A stretch of DNA of 64,000 nucleotides from Chamaecrista fasciculata (GCA_003254925.1 QANZ01046766.1:67761-131760), one strand, 5' to 3'. Shown: positions 11,510-23,999, counted from the stretch's first letter. Program-made: numbers and translations. Notes: generated from the letters alone by a model not told the origin.

Positions 11510-13337
11510 ACAAGTTGCTGGACTGACTCGGAGAGTCCTGCATGGGTTTAGTCATTAGCTAGCCTCTCCCTCTACACCTGTCACGATGCCTTAGACCTGA
11601 GGTCTTGACTATTCTGGCGTTGTAGTTGTCAAACTTTGTCCTAGTCTAACGTTGCCCGTAGCAGGGTAGCCATAAGGGCTAGGTACGGGTTTGGTTGATT
11701 GCAGTGCTGAGGAATGTGGTTGACCAAGATGTGATTTTGTCCCTCATAAATATGAGAGATGTCTAACTGGCGCCCTCGAAGAGTTTGTCCAAGGAAAGAG
11801 TGGCCACTCAGTAAATTGGGACTAACTCAAGAAGATCGAGAAAGTTGTGGTTTGGATTAAGGATGACCTTCCCGTGCCTTATCCAGAACCAAGATATCGT
11901 GTGACAATAGGGTCTATGACAAGGTGGTACTAAGGTTAAATCGGTCATTTTGATAAAACGATAACTCACGTGTTTTGGGTAGTCGTGATGGCTTGCTAGA
12001 GTCCGCTCTCGACTTGTGAGTCATAGGGATGGCTTCCTGCCAATTACACGTGGGGCCTGCTGGGTCACACATGAGCAGGATCTAGACACCGCTTAAAGGG
12101 ACACGAATTAGGGTTAATTCCTGAGTCACTCCGGTGACACGATTTAAGACATAGCTAAATGTCTGGGACATAAAGTCTTGTCTTAAATAAAATCTACAAG
12201 TGTGATGTTTAAATTTGTGGGACAAATTTAAATATATTAATTGTCAAATAGTTAATGGGATTAATCTATTTACAATTATAATATTAGGGAATAATAAATT
12301 AGATAAGGTTCCTTAAAGTTATGAGATTATTGATTTATTAAATTCACTAATATTAGGATAAATTGGATAGAGGGTGGCGCCTCTTTTAGCTTGATTTTAA
12401 TCAATGGAAATTTTTTATTAATTAAAGTCATGAATTGGATTTGAATTTGAATTCAAGATTTGTTTTGATTTCAAGATTCAAATTTTGAATTAAAGATATT
12501 AGAGTAATATCTTAATTCAATATTGTTAGGAAATAAATAACTTGGTTATAACTTCCTAAGAGTTAGGAATGTTATTTTGATTTATTAAATTTCTTAAATA
12601 TTGGGGAGGATAGGCGCATGGCTTGTGGGACCAAGGAGGAAGATTTGATCTTCCATTTTGATTCTCAAAGATTGCATTTTGAATTCAATTAAGATATTAA
12701 GGTAGTATTTTAATTAAGAATTCAAGTCCTAAAATTATAATATTATTAAAATCTTATAATTTTATAATTTGATAATCCATTAATTTAGGGATTCCCTAAA
12801 TTATAATTATCAATTCCCCAACTCTATAAATACCTAGAGGAAGTCGACTTGGCCTTCACTTGTGCATTCAAGAGAGAGAAAGTCTAGGCTCCCTAACTTG
12901 TAGAGAGAGAGAAGTCGAATTTCTATAAGAACTAGAGAGAGAATTCAACTTGAACCCTAATTAGGGTTTTGAGAGAGAAAACAAGAAAGTGTTCTTGAGT
13001 TCTTGCTTCACCATATATTCTTGGTTCCAGAATTGTTCTTGATAACCAAGAACCGTAGATTGGAGTCCCGAGTTCTTTTGGAGAAAAGAACTGAAGGCTA
13101 GCACCTTGATGTCAACAAACTGTTCGTGTGGATTACCGGCAGAGGAAGAATACTTGGAGTGGGCTTCTCGGGATCGCATCATTCAACCGCGTCGATTGAA
13201 ACTTTGAGGTATAACTTTTTCCTTCACCGGTTTAATTCCTGCTAGCGGATCCGTAAGGAAATCACCTTTTGTTTTTGCGCCTGTTTTAATTTTTTTTTAT
13301 TTTTCGCTTCCCCTGCGCGCACCGTGATTCCCCAACA
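11510..13337 (+). repeat. Copia LTR (L4), plus orientation, lacking its first ~270 bp
   Basis: Begins mid-LTR at acaagttgctgg and ends …gtgattccccaaca at 13337. It contains a plus-strand TATA box (ctataaatacc, 12823-12833), the conserved U5 block (ctgttcgtgtggattaccgg near 13120) and the U3 inverted repeat cctgctgggtcacacatgagcagg. The missing start is explained by insertion of element C. No primer-binding site follows, so it is a solo or recombined LTR. Confidence 0.85.
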
Positions 13338-13809
13338 TCGAACTAACCCAAAAACTTAGGGATAAAAGGGCGAGTTGTGTGTGAGAGTAATGAGAGGCGA
13401 AAAACTAGAGTAAGTGTGGCCACGAAATTCGTTCTTGGTAGGGTGCTCATCTTTTGAGTTTTGGTGAGAAATTTTTGAGGAAAAATCCCATACTAGTGCG
13501 CCACTTTGATCCTTGGATTTTTCAAGAAGTGTTCTTGAAATTTCAAGATTTGTAGATTGGTTCCCATAATCTCTTGGAGAAGAGATTGGACGCTAGCACC
13601 TGAGTATCTGCCAAACTGTTCGTGTGGATCACCGGCAGAGGAAGGACACGAGTCTGTGGACTTCTTGGAATTGCAATTATTCAAGCATCCGTTTGTTTTA
13701 GGTAAACATCTTATCTCACTGGTATAAACACAATTAGTGGATCCTGTGGAGGAGATTATAAAATTTTAATTTTACCTTTTCCGCTGCGTTTGCTCCATAA
13801 TCTCCAACA
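13338..13809 (+). repeat. Copia LTR R-U5 fragment (L5, element-B type)
   Basis: Starts tcgaactaaccc, which matches the R region of the element-B LTRs. It continues through ctgttcgtgtggatcaccgg (near 13614) to the terminus …gctccataatctccaaca at 13809. L4 sits exactly at its left edge, so L4 probably inserted into it. The right edge abuts the gypsy-type LTR X1. U3 is missing. Confidence 0.75.
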
Positions 13810-16800
13810 CATACAACCCATATCACATAACACATCATCAAACTGATAATACAGTATATTTACAACTAGCGCTGCTTAAACATTCAGAGTCTCACAGTTG
13901 GAAGTGTAACTGTCAATTCTAGTATCATTCAGTCAACGCAACCATCATTTCAACATAACCAAGTGAACTATCAGGAAATCTCTTACATAATCAAGTTGCA
14001 CAAAAATAATACTACACGATACCCAAATCTCTTCCCTAAGTACTAGTGGAGCAGACAAATCTAGAGTTCATACAAACTTTACTCAAAACCAAAATCACCC
14101 ACATGGACAATGATGTGGGCTTCAAGTCAGCTCCCTCTCGGAGCAGATGAAGTGGCCTGATCAACACCTGGATCTGAAATTGTAAAAGGAAAGGGGTGAG
14201 TCGAACTCAGTGAGCGGCTAACCCATCTCGGTCGTGGTGTACGGCTCCACCACGTTTGGTAAGGGGTAGCCAACCAGATTAACAATCATGAGCAAGGATA
14301 AAGCATATCTATGTCAATATACATCCAACTTCAATAACCCAACACAGACTACGGATTGAAACGCACAACCAATTAAGTGACAATAGATAACAACGTAATG
14401 AGGGAGGACTGTAAAACATTCAAGTAAAACAAGGACTAAATAAATAAATATATAAACATTTGTTTGGAAAGGAGGCAAAAAGAGGAAACTAAACTTGTAG
14501 TAACAGAACTCAAGAAAAATAATAGAAAAGATCAAGTTTAAGAAAATAGCACAGTTTAGCAAGATTATAAAGAACGATAACAATCTTTATTAAGGTTAAA
14601 ATAGATTTAAGAACAAGTAAGAAACCCACTTTAAAGAATATAATTTATGAAATTGAAGATTTAAAAGGAAAACGCCCTTTCTTGGCATGAAATTTATAGT
14701 AATGTTTGCATTAGCACTATGAGGGAGATAATAAAGAAAATTCCAAGTTATGCAATGAGAATCACTTTAATAAAAGAGAAGGGTTTCATTGAAAGTACTG
14801 GTTTAGGACAATGATTCATATTCATAGAAAGGAAGGTAACAGATAAGTTGTAAAAATTTCCCAAAGACAACTATATTTAAACATTCTCCTATAAAACAAG
14901 TATTAATACAAAGACAATCCAAAGTTGCCACCCCAACCATTAACACATGGCAATATCAAGCAAACTTAAATTCACAACTAATTAGGATTTCAAACAAGTT
15001 GCTCAATTTTATCAAAACTCAGCTGGGCGTTACGTATCGTCGTCCCCAGCATTCACATTCTCATTTCCAATTCCAACCTGGGCGTTACGTATCGCCGTCC
15101 CTAGGGGTTCCTCACTTTCATATCCATTTACTTACTTAGGTCCTTATCCACTGGGCATTACGTATCGCCGTCCCCATGGATTTCTCATTTCCATATTCAT
15201 TTCCTTTCCTCTTGGGCGTTACGTATCGCCGTCCCCAAGAGGTTCTGCTCATGCATGAGGGCCATTTCCACCAAAAAAAACACATACAAACACAACACGA
15301 TACAACACGAGAACAAATCAACTCAGCCAACTCATAACATACAATATACCAGGAAAGAAATAAACATTTAATTCAGGATCCATACACATCATAAATGGAT
15401 AGACAATTAGCAACCAGAACCAAACGATTATCATCAACACAGTTTCTCAGTGTAGTTCGGTTTTCCATGGAGTTTATATTCAAACACAAGCACCTTTGAA
15501 CATTAGAAATCTGTCAAAGAAATATGAATGAGTAGTAAATTAGTGTAGCATACAAGATCATCAATACACAAACATCCCTCAAGCGGGGCAGGGATAAGAT
15601 AGCCACTCACCTCTACCAGGAGAATGGAAAACAACACCCTTTAACTTCTGATCAACAACAGATTTTGGCAAATCTATATACATAAGAACAAGAATTAAGT
15701 CAAACCACCTAGAAATTGATTCTCAAGTGACCCGAAGGTCCAATTCTATACAAATAGCTAAGGCAAGACTTTCATTCATCACCCACTTCTCAACACCTAT
15801 CCTAACTCCTAATGACACTGACCTAAAATCCTAAAATCCTAATCGAGCAACCAACAAGGGGCTTGGGTATAAATTTGGGAGCTTTATCAAGCGTTTAATA
15901 GCCACCAACTCAAGATTTGTATCAAGTAAGAGTCCAAAATTATAAACATAGGCCAATTGATACTTAGAATCTCCTTCAATATTTCCATCTAATCAAGTTC
16001 ACAATTAATTACATTCTTTTACTACAAACACTATTAACATCATAACAAATTCTCATTTAAACCACCAAATTCATCAATTTTGGTAAATTCAAGAAGTGAG
16101 ACACTTCCCTTATAAGGTCAAGAAAATGGAGATTTATTTTTTCCCACTTTAAATATCAGATTTTTGGTGCAAGTGCTTACAATATTAGTAGAGAAAGTCA
16201 TTAAAACCATTCAAATAATCAATTTAGCTTAAAACCCAAATTTGACAACATCACTAAATTTTTAGATTTTAGTTCTTCATTCCAAACTCAATATCAAGGT
16301 GAATACACATCTAGAATCATACTAGGAACTCATTCAAGTCATTAAAACCCACAGCTCCTCATAATCTCAAAGAATTTTACAAAAGTTCTCAATTTCGTCA
16401 CTTTGAAACCCTAGAAGAAAAACAGCCCCAAAACTTGACTTTATGGAGTTTTAATAACTTCTAGAGGTGTCCAACATGATATACTATAATCAAAGAGTCC
16501 ATTTCAAGCAAGAACATCAAGAAACAATGAAGAAATAGAAGAATTTCGGACATACCCCAAATTTGGCCGAAAACAGAGTATGGGAGAGGTTACCCTAGCT
16601 TGTGTGGCTTCCAAGATGATCATGGAGGTGTGGAGAAGGAAGGATGAAGCTCCATAATCAAGCTAATATCAGGGAGCAACCAGAAATTGAAGGGAACAAA
16701 AGAAATTAGCTCAAACACAATGGGGAAAAAAAGAGAAGAAAATGGACAAAAATGACACAAACCAAATGAGGGGGGATGACGGTGGCTGTTTTCCGTTGAA

Positions 16801-17309
16801 CGGCAGAGCTGGGAGGTTGCCGACGCCGTCTGTGGTGGTGGAGGGAGGCTGGTGCGCTTCCGGTGGTAGAGAATGAGAGTGAGGGTGATTGATGAAGCTT
16901 CTAGGGAAATTTGGAGAAGAAGGGTCGAATATTGGGGTAAAATGGTGATGGGGTTTATTTTATAATTTCAGAAAGTTAGGGGGGGCTGAAAAGGAGTTCT
17001 AACACAAGTTCCTGAGGCTGAAATCACAGAATCACCCAAAAATATTTCAATCTTTTCAAAACAGTCCCTTAAAACTCAAATTTGTAGGAATAAACGATTT
17101 GGACAAATCTTATATTGTTGGACTCGTCTCAAAGAGTGGATTATAATTATATAATTTGTTTTCAGAAATTTTATCCTTAAAGTCATTTAGTTCTCGCTCG
17201 AAGGAATCTTTTGTCGGGTACTGAGACAAACCCAGATATTGCTTAATCTCTTTTTGCTCCCAAATTTTTACCACAAGTTTAATAAAATAAGGGGATTTCA
17301 AATGTGACA
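13810..17309 (-). repeat. Gypsy-type LTR, copy X1 (minus orientation, ~3.5 kb)
   Basis: On the minus strand the element starts TGTCACATTTGAAATCC (17309 downward). The related copy X3 ends GGGGGTCGTGACA at 36670. TGTCAC/GTGACA ends are typical of plant Ty3/gypsy chromovirus (Tekay-like) LTRs. X1 lacks roughly the last 110 bp, cut at 13809 by L5. No long coding frame is present. Recognisable contents are a four-hairpin array (15022-15242) and, near 16550-16700, a stretch (ttcggacataccccaaatttggccg) shared with X2 and X3. X2 is the inverted second copy. Calling it an LTR is inference from the termini; no primer-binding site or internal domain is attached. Confidence 0.5.
15022..15242 (-). repeat. 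Array of four hairpins with a shared loop in X1
   Basis: Four units spaced about 55-70 bp apart share the core gcgttacgtatcgccgtc. Arms differ: gctggg/cccagc (15022-15050), cctggg/ccctagg (15077-15105), ccactggg/ccccatgg (15148-15179) and cctcttggg/cccaagagg (15208-15242). The first and last pair perfectly; the middle two have one-base slips. The same array, inverted, is in X2 at about 49306-49521. Confidence 0.7.
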
Positions 17310-17471
17310 ATTAAAATTCTCAAAAGTTGGGTTTGTTATTTCTAACAATTATAATCTAAATACTCCAAACACAGGCCTAAAACTAGCCTAGAACTCTATC
17401 TAAAGCCTTAAAGACTTTTAACACTACTCTAATTCATCCTAAACTACACTATAAAATTCTGGAATCTCAAA
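17310..17471. other. Unassigned AT-rich linker
   Basis: Sits between the X1 terminus and the first Y unit. It is not repeated before the other Y units and has no coding signal. It may be original flank of the array. Confidence 0.4.
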
Positions 17472-17599
17472 AAACTGCAAGTTTTCATATAATATAAGGA
17501 ATATTTCAATTGGGTGCATATTTTTGGATAGATAAGTGTTATTTCCAAGTAGAAGTAATTAAAACAATAAAAAAGTTAGAGAAGGCTTGAGAATATGTT

Positions 17600-18185
17600 T
17601 GCATAATGTCTGTATTCAATGTATCGTACTAGGTTCTAGATTTCTTCTCCCCTTATTTAAAGAACTTTACCAAAACATTGTAGCAAGCCGCCCACCGCCC
17701 CCAAACCTAAGATCTAGGATTTCACTTTTGATCTTTGTGTCAACAATATAGAGATTCTACTGATGGAGGGTTGTGATGACAATGAAGATGACGATGAAGC
17801 TAACGATGACATATTATGGATGAATATCCCATATCAAATCAATGATGTACCAAAAGTATGGCGATATTTTTGTATTTCATTCAACTGTTTTTTCAATTCA
17901 ATTTCTAGCTATAGTTGTATACATATATACTCTGGAATAACGTTTCTCAATGTCTGTATTCAATGCACTGAAATAGGTTGCAGATTATTCCTAGCCTTAT
18001 TTAAACAACTTTACCAATTGGTCGTAGCAAGCCCACCGCCCATAACATAAGAACTAGGGTTTATGGATGAATATAGAGATTCTACCGATGGAAGGGAGTC
18101 ATCGCAATGAAGATGACGATGAAGCTAATAAAGGGAGATTATGGAGGAATATCATACATCAAATCAATAATGTACCAACGTAAAC
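17600..18185 (+). repeat. Internal ~340 bp duplication in block a
   Basis: Two diverged copies start atgtctgtattcaatg at about 17609 and 17949. Both run through a 'ccttatttaaa' box, a gcaagccgcccaccgccc-like stretch, 'agagattctac(t/c)gatgga', an acidic codon run (gaagatgacgatgaagct) and end at aatgatgtaccaa. The same pair is present in Y2, Y3 and Y4. The first copy has an open frame from 17763 to 18050 with a GT after caaaa (near 17850) that could be a donor site. I do not recognise the peptide and would not call it a gene. Confidence 0.6.
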
Positions 18186-19149
18186 ACCCCATTTGGTAAG
18201 GGTCTTTTTTGTAATTATCAAAATTGTTGGGTCTTTTTGTAAATAAATAAAGATTTTGAGTTATTTTCTTTTTGGGGGATTGTTTGTAAATATTTTATGT
18301 TTTTGAACCTATATAAAAAGGAGAAGATGAACCATTAGTCCAAAGAAAACAAAAAAGTGAACCATACCAGAATGCCAGCATTAATTATTCATTTTAAAAG
18401 AATTGAGTATCTTTAAAAAAATTAATAAACAAAGGTAACTTCATTAATACTTTTGAGAATTTACTATTTCCTCATATTATCAAATAGAACAAAATATATT
18501 AGTTTAATTTTATTCTAAAACTAACTTATTTCATTGTATCTTGTCCTTGATAATAACTTTTAATAATTGTTATTTTCTTTCTTATTTTTATTATGATTAA
18601 TTTGAAAAAATATATGATGCTAAAAAACTGATTATTAAATAATTCATAATCTAATATCTTCATAGTTGGATTGATTACTGAACTGGTCAACTTTTAAGGT
18701 CATTATGTTAATTACCTATAGAATTAAATTAATGGAAAACTTACTATTTGGTCCCTTAATTTACAACAAGGCAACTAATCAACCCATGAATAATGAAAAT
18801 ACATGATTTAGTAGTCCCTGAGATATTTCAATCATCAACTATTTGGTCCTTAGGGACAATTTGGTCTTTGAATTTGAATTAATTGTATAATTTTTTATCC
18901 GTGACTTTGTAATAAAGTAATACAATTGGCTCCCTGAATTTGAACTAATTTTTGTACTTTTTGGTTAATGAATTTCTACTAAATTTATATTATTTGGTCC
19001 CTAAATTTGTACTTTTTGGTGCTTGAATTTGACACAGGGACCAAATCGTTGATAATTACAATAATGCAAAGACTGAGTAATATATTTTGCTTATTCAAGG
19101 ACTGATTAGTAGACTCAGTGTAAATTCAAGAGTCTCATAGTTGATTTTT

Positions 19150-19677
19150 AAGTAAACTAGCAAATCGGTCCCTGGATTATGACGCGTTTACAGGTTGGTC
19201 CCTTGATTAATCAAATAGACGAATAAGTCCCCGAATTTGTCGGACGTTAGACAAAAATGTCCCTCCGTCAACCAGGCGTTCCAAAAAACGTGACGTGGCA
19301 CGTTAAGTGCAGACATCGCACGTTAACTGTCGCGTCAGCATGGGTTTAATTGAAAAAAAAAATTGCCAACTGGGTAAATTGCGCCACATCAGCACTTCAA
19401 TTTGGTCCCTCACATAAAAAAAAAAATTCATGTGTTGATAAATTGGTCCATGACTTCAATTTTTATCCCATTATTTTCAATTCCCCCTCTTTTTCATCAT
19501 CTTCATTCAGTTTAGTCCCAAATCCTCAAAATTAAATTTTAAAGTGTACCAAAACTATTCCAAACATTCCAATTTAGTCCTTAAAAGTATTAAAAACCAT
19601 AAAACTAAACTCTAAACCCTAAAACTATAAACTCTAAACCCTAAAAAAAATCCAATTTGAGCAATTAGGTCCCTCAC
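19150..19677 (+). mobile_element. Left-arm relic of the long-TIR DNA transposon in Y1
   Basis: Starts agtaaactagcaaatcggt after the same flank (gttgattttt) as the complete copy at 30189. It follows the same left terminal inverted repeat through the aaaccctaaa tract to ggtccctcaccca, then jumps to block d (tgtcgcatgtc). The right arm and the cargo are deleted. It shares its insertion site with the complete copy in Y3. Confidence 0.75.
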
Positions 19678-20123
19678 CCATGTCGCATGTCTCACTTACA
19701 ACTCCATCTTTACAGAGGCCATGTACAAATCTGTAAAAAAATTGAGGTAATCCTTCAATTTAGCAAACTACATTATTGATGAAATATAAAGGATAACAAA
19801 ACTAATTTAATTTAACCCATGTGAGAGGAAAAAATGACCACATATAACAACAAGAGTAATTATCAACATTAATACAAGGGTAACATAAACAAAGAGTATT
19901 AACTTTGAAAGTAAAATAATTAATTAAGAGCCTTCTTTGCTTTTGCGGGCGTTACCGTTTGTTTAATTTATAGCACAAATAATTAATTGTTGCTCTCTAG
20001 AAGATCATGGTGCTTGTTTGAACTTTCGGTGGTCCAAATTAAAAGGAAAATTGTGTGCTGACAACTCTTCCACTTTGTGGTTTTCTTACGACTGTTTTAC
20101 TCTCAACATGTGTGTATTGAAGG

Positions 20124-20132
20124 CTATAAATA
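20124..20132 (+). promoter_or_regulatory. Promoter-like TATA box in block d of Y1
   Basis: ctataaata in GC-richer context (aaggctataaatatcgg), followed 60-100 bp later by a C/T-rich initiator-like stretch and a short leader-like region ending near cttgagca. The same arrangement is conserved in Y3 at 37229-37237. No gene follows in either copy. Promoter function is inference. Confidence 0.3.
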
Positions 20133-22143
20133 TCGGTTGTCATTTGCCATGTATGAGGTCATATATTATTTCAACTGTGCACTCGAATATTTAAAATTGT
20201 ATCCTTTTAACTCACAATTCAGCGCTCTTCTTTCTTGAGCAAACAACCAAATTTTGGACTTTGAGGCCGTAGAGGATTTAGAAAACTAGATCACCATTAG
20301 ATTGGATGATAAAAGGATTTTAAAAAATAACTATTAATAATATCTAATATATTATAATAAATATTGATTAATATGGTTTACTATTCAATATCACTTTATT
20401 TTCTTTTTATGCAATGAAGATGGTAATGAACGGTGACAACGACGATGGACATGGTGAATGGTGGGATCAGTGAACGAGCACGATGAATGGCAAAGGCAAA
20501 AAATATAGTCAGAATTTTGGCAATTCGGTTCACCAGGCTCACTTAACCCACCAAGATTCCATTTTTATTCAAAAAAACAATTATTATATTCTCATCATCC
20601 CATTTTTTTGAAAAGAAAAATCCAAACAAAGTGTTTTGTATGTTTTGCCAATGTCTCATATGTTGTATTAAAAGCGTGGTAAAACGCAATTTAGGTACCT
20701 CTAGTTTAGTTCGATACCGCATTTGTGTGTTTTGGTTTTAAAAATCTTACTTAGGATACCTAACGTATGCATCGTTAAGCAGCTAGGATACTTGTGACGT
20801 TGTTCCATCAATTTTAATGGAAAATGTTGACGTGATATTGTCACTGACTTGGACACAGGGCACAACACGAATACGGACACACTAACACGCCAAATTCTTA
20901 AAATTTCATGACACGATATGACATATCTCTATGTATGTAAATAATTGAAAGTCCACAAATTATGATGAAAACTTTAAAAATTGCCAACTTTATTCATAAT
21001 ATTTATCATGTGTCATTATTTTCTATTGTTTGTTACAATAAATTAACAAAAAATTGATTTTATATTGTGAAACTTATAAACATGTGTTGTATGGGTATCG
21101 TATGGGTGTTGGGTACAAACACGTGTTCGACTTGGTGATTCGCCCTCAAAATGAACTGTCTATACTTCATAGAAAATAATCAATTGATCAAAAATAAGAC
21201 TAAATCTGGCAAATAATTAAGCACAAACAACATAATAAAATAACATGGAATGTCACAAGAATATATCACAATATTTGGTTAGATCATTTTATGTAGTCAC
21301 GATTCTTATATTTCTTGTAGTGTATGTTTTAAATTTCAAGGTAATGAATTCTTAATAGGATTGAATAATTTTATTAATTCAATAACTAATATATTATAAA
21401 CTAATAAGGAAAAATTTGAATGAAGATATAGAACTTTTAATTGAATTTAAAATCAAACCTATAATATTTTATAAATTATAAATTTAATCATAATTACAAG
21501 AGTATTTATCTCATTTGACAGTTTTATGAAAATAGTGCAATTCATGTTTCACATGAAACTTAAAAGATTAAAAAGATATTAAGGTTATTAAAAGCGGGGA
21601 AAACTTGGAGTAAGTTTACAATATTAGGGAGTAAACTGCAAGTTTTCATATAATACGAAGAATATTGCAATTGGGTGCATAGTTTTGGATAGATATGTGC
21701 TATTTCCAAGTAGAAGTAATTAAAACAATAAAAAAGTTAGAGAAGGCTCCAGAATATGTTTGCATAATGTCTGTATTCAATGTATCGTACTACGTTCTAG
21801 ATTACTTCTCCCCTTATTTAAAGAACTCTACCAAAAGATTGTAGCAAGCCGCCCACAGCCCCCAAACCTAAGATCTAGGGTTTCACTTTTCATCTTTGTG
21901 TCAACAATATAGAGATTCTACTAATGGAGGGTTGTGATGACAACGAAGATGACGATAAACCTAACGATGACAGATTATGGATGAATATCCTACATCAAAA
22001 CAATGATGTACCAAAAGTATGGCGATATTTTTTTATTTCATTTAACTGTTTTTTTCAATTCAATTTCTAGCTATAGTTGTATACATATATGCTCTGGAAT
22101 AACGTTTCTCAATGTCTGTATTCAATGCACTGAAATAGGTTGC

Positions 22144-23552
22144 TGACCGCACCCGTCGCTAGGTGGCCAAAATACCGAAATTAATGCACTATAGTGGTGC
22201 AATCCAAGTCGATCTCTCGATGAAGTTACTTATACAGTTTAAAAGCGAATAGCACTTTAATTCTTACTAACCAAGAAAAGGTAAAGGAAATAGTATGGAA
22301 TGTTAATCTAATACCTAAGACACGAATTAAATTAAGCAATAAATATTTAGTGATTTTTAACTAAAGGACTAAATTGAAAGAAAACAATAATAAACAAACG
22401 AATTAACCAAGTTGAGAAGGTACCCGACAGAGCGATTGGATTGAGCAATCATCACTACTAACGATGAGTGGAGCATCTCACACAAATCATCATAAGGTAG
22501 TCATTATTTACTTAATGACCTAGATTGACAACTTAATCATGAAAAGACCTTAAACAATATAATTCATAACTAGAATTGAAAACCTTCATTCAATTGATGA
22601 TAAAAGAATGATCAAGAATCATAAATCTTAATAACAAAAACTATTACCAAGAAACCAAGTTCTTAATCAATAAACAGGAATTATAACTAGTTCTCAGGTT
22701 CAACTAGAAACCAAGAACAAGAAAGTAAAACCATATTTCATGTGTGAGAAAACTCCCTTAAATGTAGACCCTAATTCATGCTTTGCTCCAATGCTCCTCC
22801 GGATGTAGATGTTTAGCTGCTCATGGTGGAAAGATGAACAAATTCAGATTGAATTGCCATGATCCCACAAGAACTTTGAGATGAAGAATATTTCTCTATT
22901 TTCTATGGTGCTCTCTACTCTCTACTTCACGCGATGCCCTGAGTGCAAAATGACGAATTCTATTTATAGGCTCGAAAATATGCTTGATCCGCAAGTCAAG
23001 GAACGATTTTGGACTTGGGCCGTCAACTGCGCCGGCGGCCCAACACGGAGGCGCAGCGCAATATTCGCGATTTTTCGATTATATCTTCGTATCTTGAATC
23101 CTAGCCGTCCAAAACTTCTCCTAGACTACGTCTCTTCTTGCGCCGTCACTTGCGCCGTTGGCTTAAGTGATGGGTTAGCCTAATTTTTCGCTGAAGCTTA
23201 CGTGCTGACATCATACTCCTCTCAGAGACTTGCGCCGCGGGAAGTCCTGATTTGGGCCGGCGGCCCAACATGGTGGCGCAAAACATTTTGTGCTTTTTTG
23301 TGATCTTCTCATTGATTCTAGACGTTCCCCTTTGGTTAGACCCTGTTTGGATACCTGAAACACTGATAAACCCATTAAATAGCACTTATTTATTAAATAC
23401 AATAAGAAACACTAAATAACCTATTTTTATCCATTTTATTATGCCATACCTTAGTGCATCCCTTAATACATTAATTGGTCTAATTGCAACATATTAGCAT
23501 TATAAACACGTAAAAAGAAGACCAAATATCATATCAATATTTGGGCTGATCA
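22144..23552 (-). repeat. 3' LTR of element Z (1409 bp)
   Basis: In plus coordinates it starts tgaccgcacccgtcgctagg and ends atatttgggctgatca. The minus-strand TATA box cctataaata is at 22970-22961. It is followed on the right by aatcccccacacttaag, the complement of a polypurine tract (agtgtgggggatt) just upstream of the 3' LTR on the minus strand. Confidence 0.9.
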
Positions 23553-23663
23553 AATCCCCCACACTTAAGATTTTGCACTTCTGGGCAAAGGTACGAATTA
23601 GAAGAAAAGATCATCACTACTAAAATTTAGGAAGGTTATTCAATATAGACCCTTGATTTCAAA

Positions 23664-23999
23664 TTAAAAGTCAAAGTCCGGGAAAGCGTTTTGCAGATTA
23701 TCCATTGTAGCATAAGACTCCTCTTGATTAACATCCCTAATTGACCTAAGAGCAGGTCGTTGAGGGTTAGGTTGTGGAGCTATGTTATTGTTTGCATTAT
23801 TAGCCTGACGTTGCTCCAAATCCATACCAGGGTTATTGTCACCCATATCTAACTCTAGTCTCGGTTTAGAATTAAGCTCTATTTGTCTATAATTATCTTC
23901 ACCTAAGTTACTTAATCTTTTCTCTTTTCTTAGCTTCCTACAAGTTCTTTCAATCTCAGGATTCAAAGGATTTAAAGGTGCCTTATCCTTCCTAGGCAT
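23664..23999 (-). CDS. Truncated Athila-like gag (111 aa) of element Z
   Basis: An ATG-to-stop frame starting MPRKDKAPLNPLNPEIERTC and continuing with a basic RKLRKEKRLSNLGE stretch, then an Asn/Gln/Pro-rich tail (RQANNANNNIAPQPNPQ) ending NAFPDFDF. The 'NPEIERT…R' opening resembles the N-terminus of Athila/Tat gag proteins, which are normally several hundred residues long with a retrotransposon-gag domain and zinc knuckle. Here the protein stops before those domains, about 110 bp from the 3' LTR. It may be a relic whose sequence is kept for packaging of the RNA rather than for its protein. The family call is from pattern memory. Confidence 0.6.
   Translation of the reverse strand: MPRKDKAPLNPLNPEIERTCRKLRKEKRLSNLGEDNYRQIELNSKPRLELDMGDNNPGMDLEQRQANNANNNIAPQPNPQRPALRSIRDVNQEESYATMDNLQNAFPDFDF

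Larger units (their letters stand above)
17472..21632 (+). repeat. Y unit 1 of a ~4.1 kb tandem repeat
   Basis: First of four head-to-tail copies, each starting near ctgcaagttttcat (17472, 21633, 28527, 38789). Order within the unit: block a (to about 18180; two ~340 bp sub-repeats, each with a short open stretch of the type MEG…NEDDDEAN), block b (18180-18720; gtctttttgtaaataaataaag), block c (18730-19150; 'ggtccctgaattt' repeats), a transposon relic (19150-19677), then block d (19678-21632) with a promoter-like TATA box. No family recognised and no convincing protein. Compared with Y3, it lacks everything from the middle of the DNA transposon through LTR X3. Confidence 0.75.

Noticed and set aside
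15022-15242. CRISPR-like array (regularly spaced repeats)
   Set aside because: Only four units, spacers not uniform, plant retrotransposon context, no associated genes. It is a hairpin series in an LTR.
17763-18050. Acidic 95-codon ORF starting MEGCDDNEDDDEAN
   Set aside because: It is open in Y1 but stops early or shifts in the other Y units. After the acidic start the translation is low-complexity AT-rich DNA. Possibly a first exon, but not supported as a gene.
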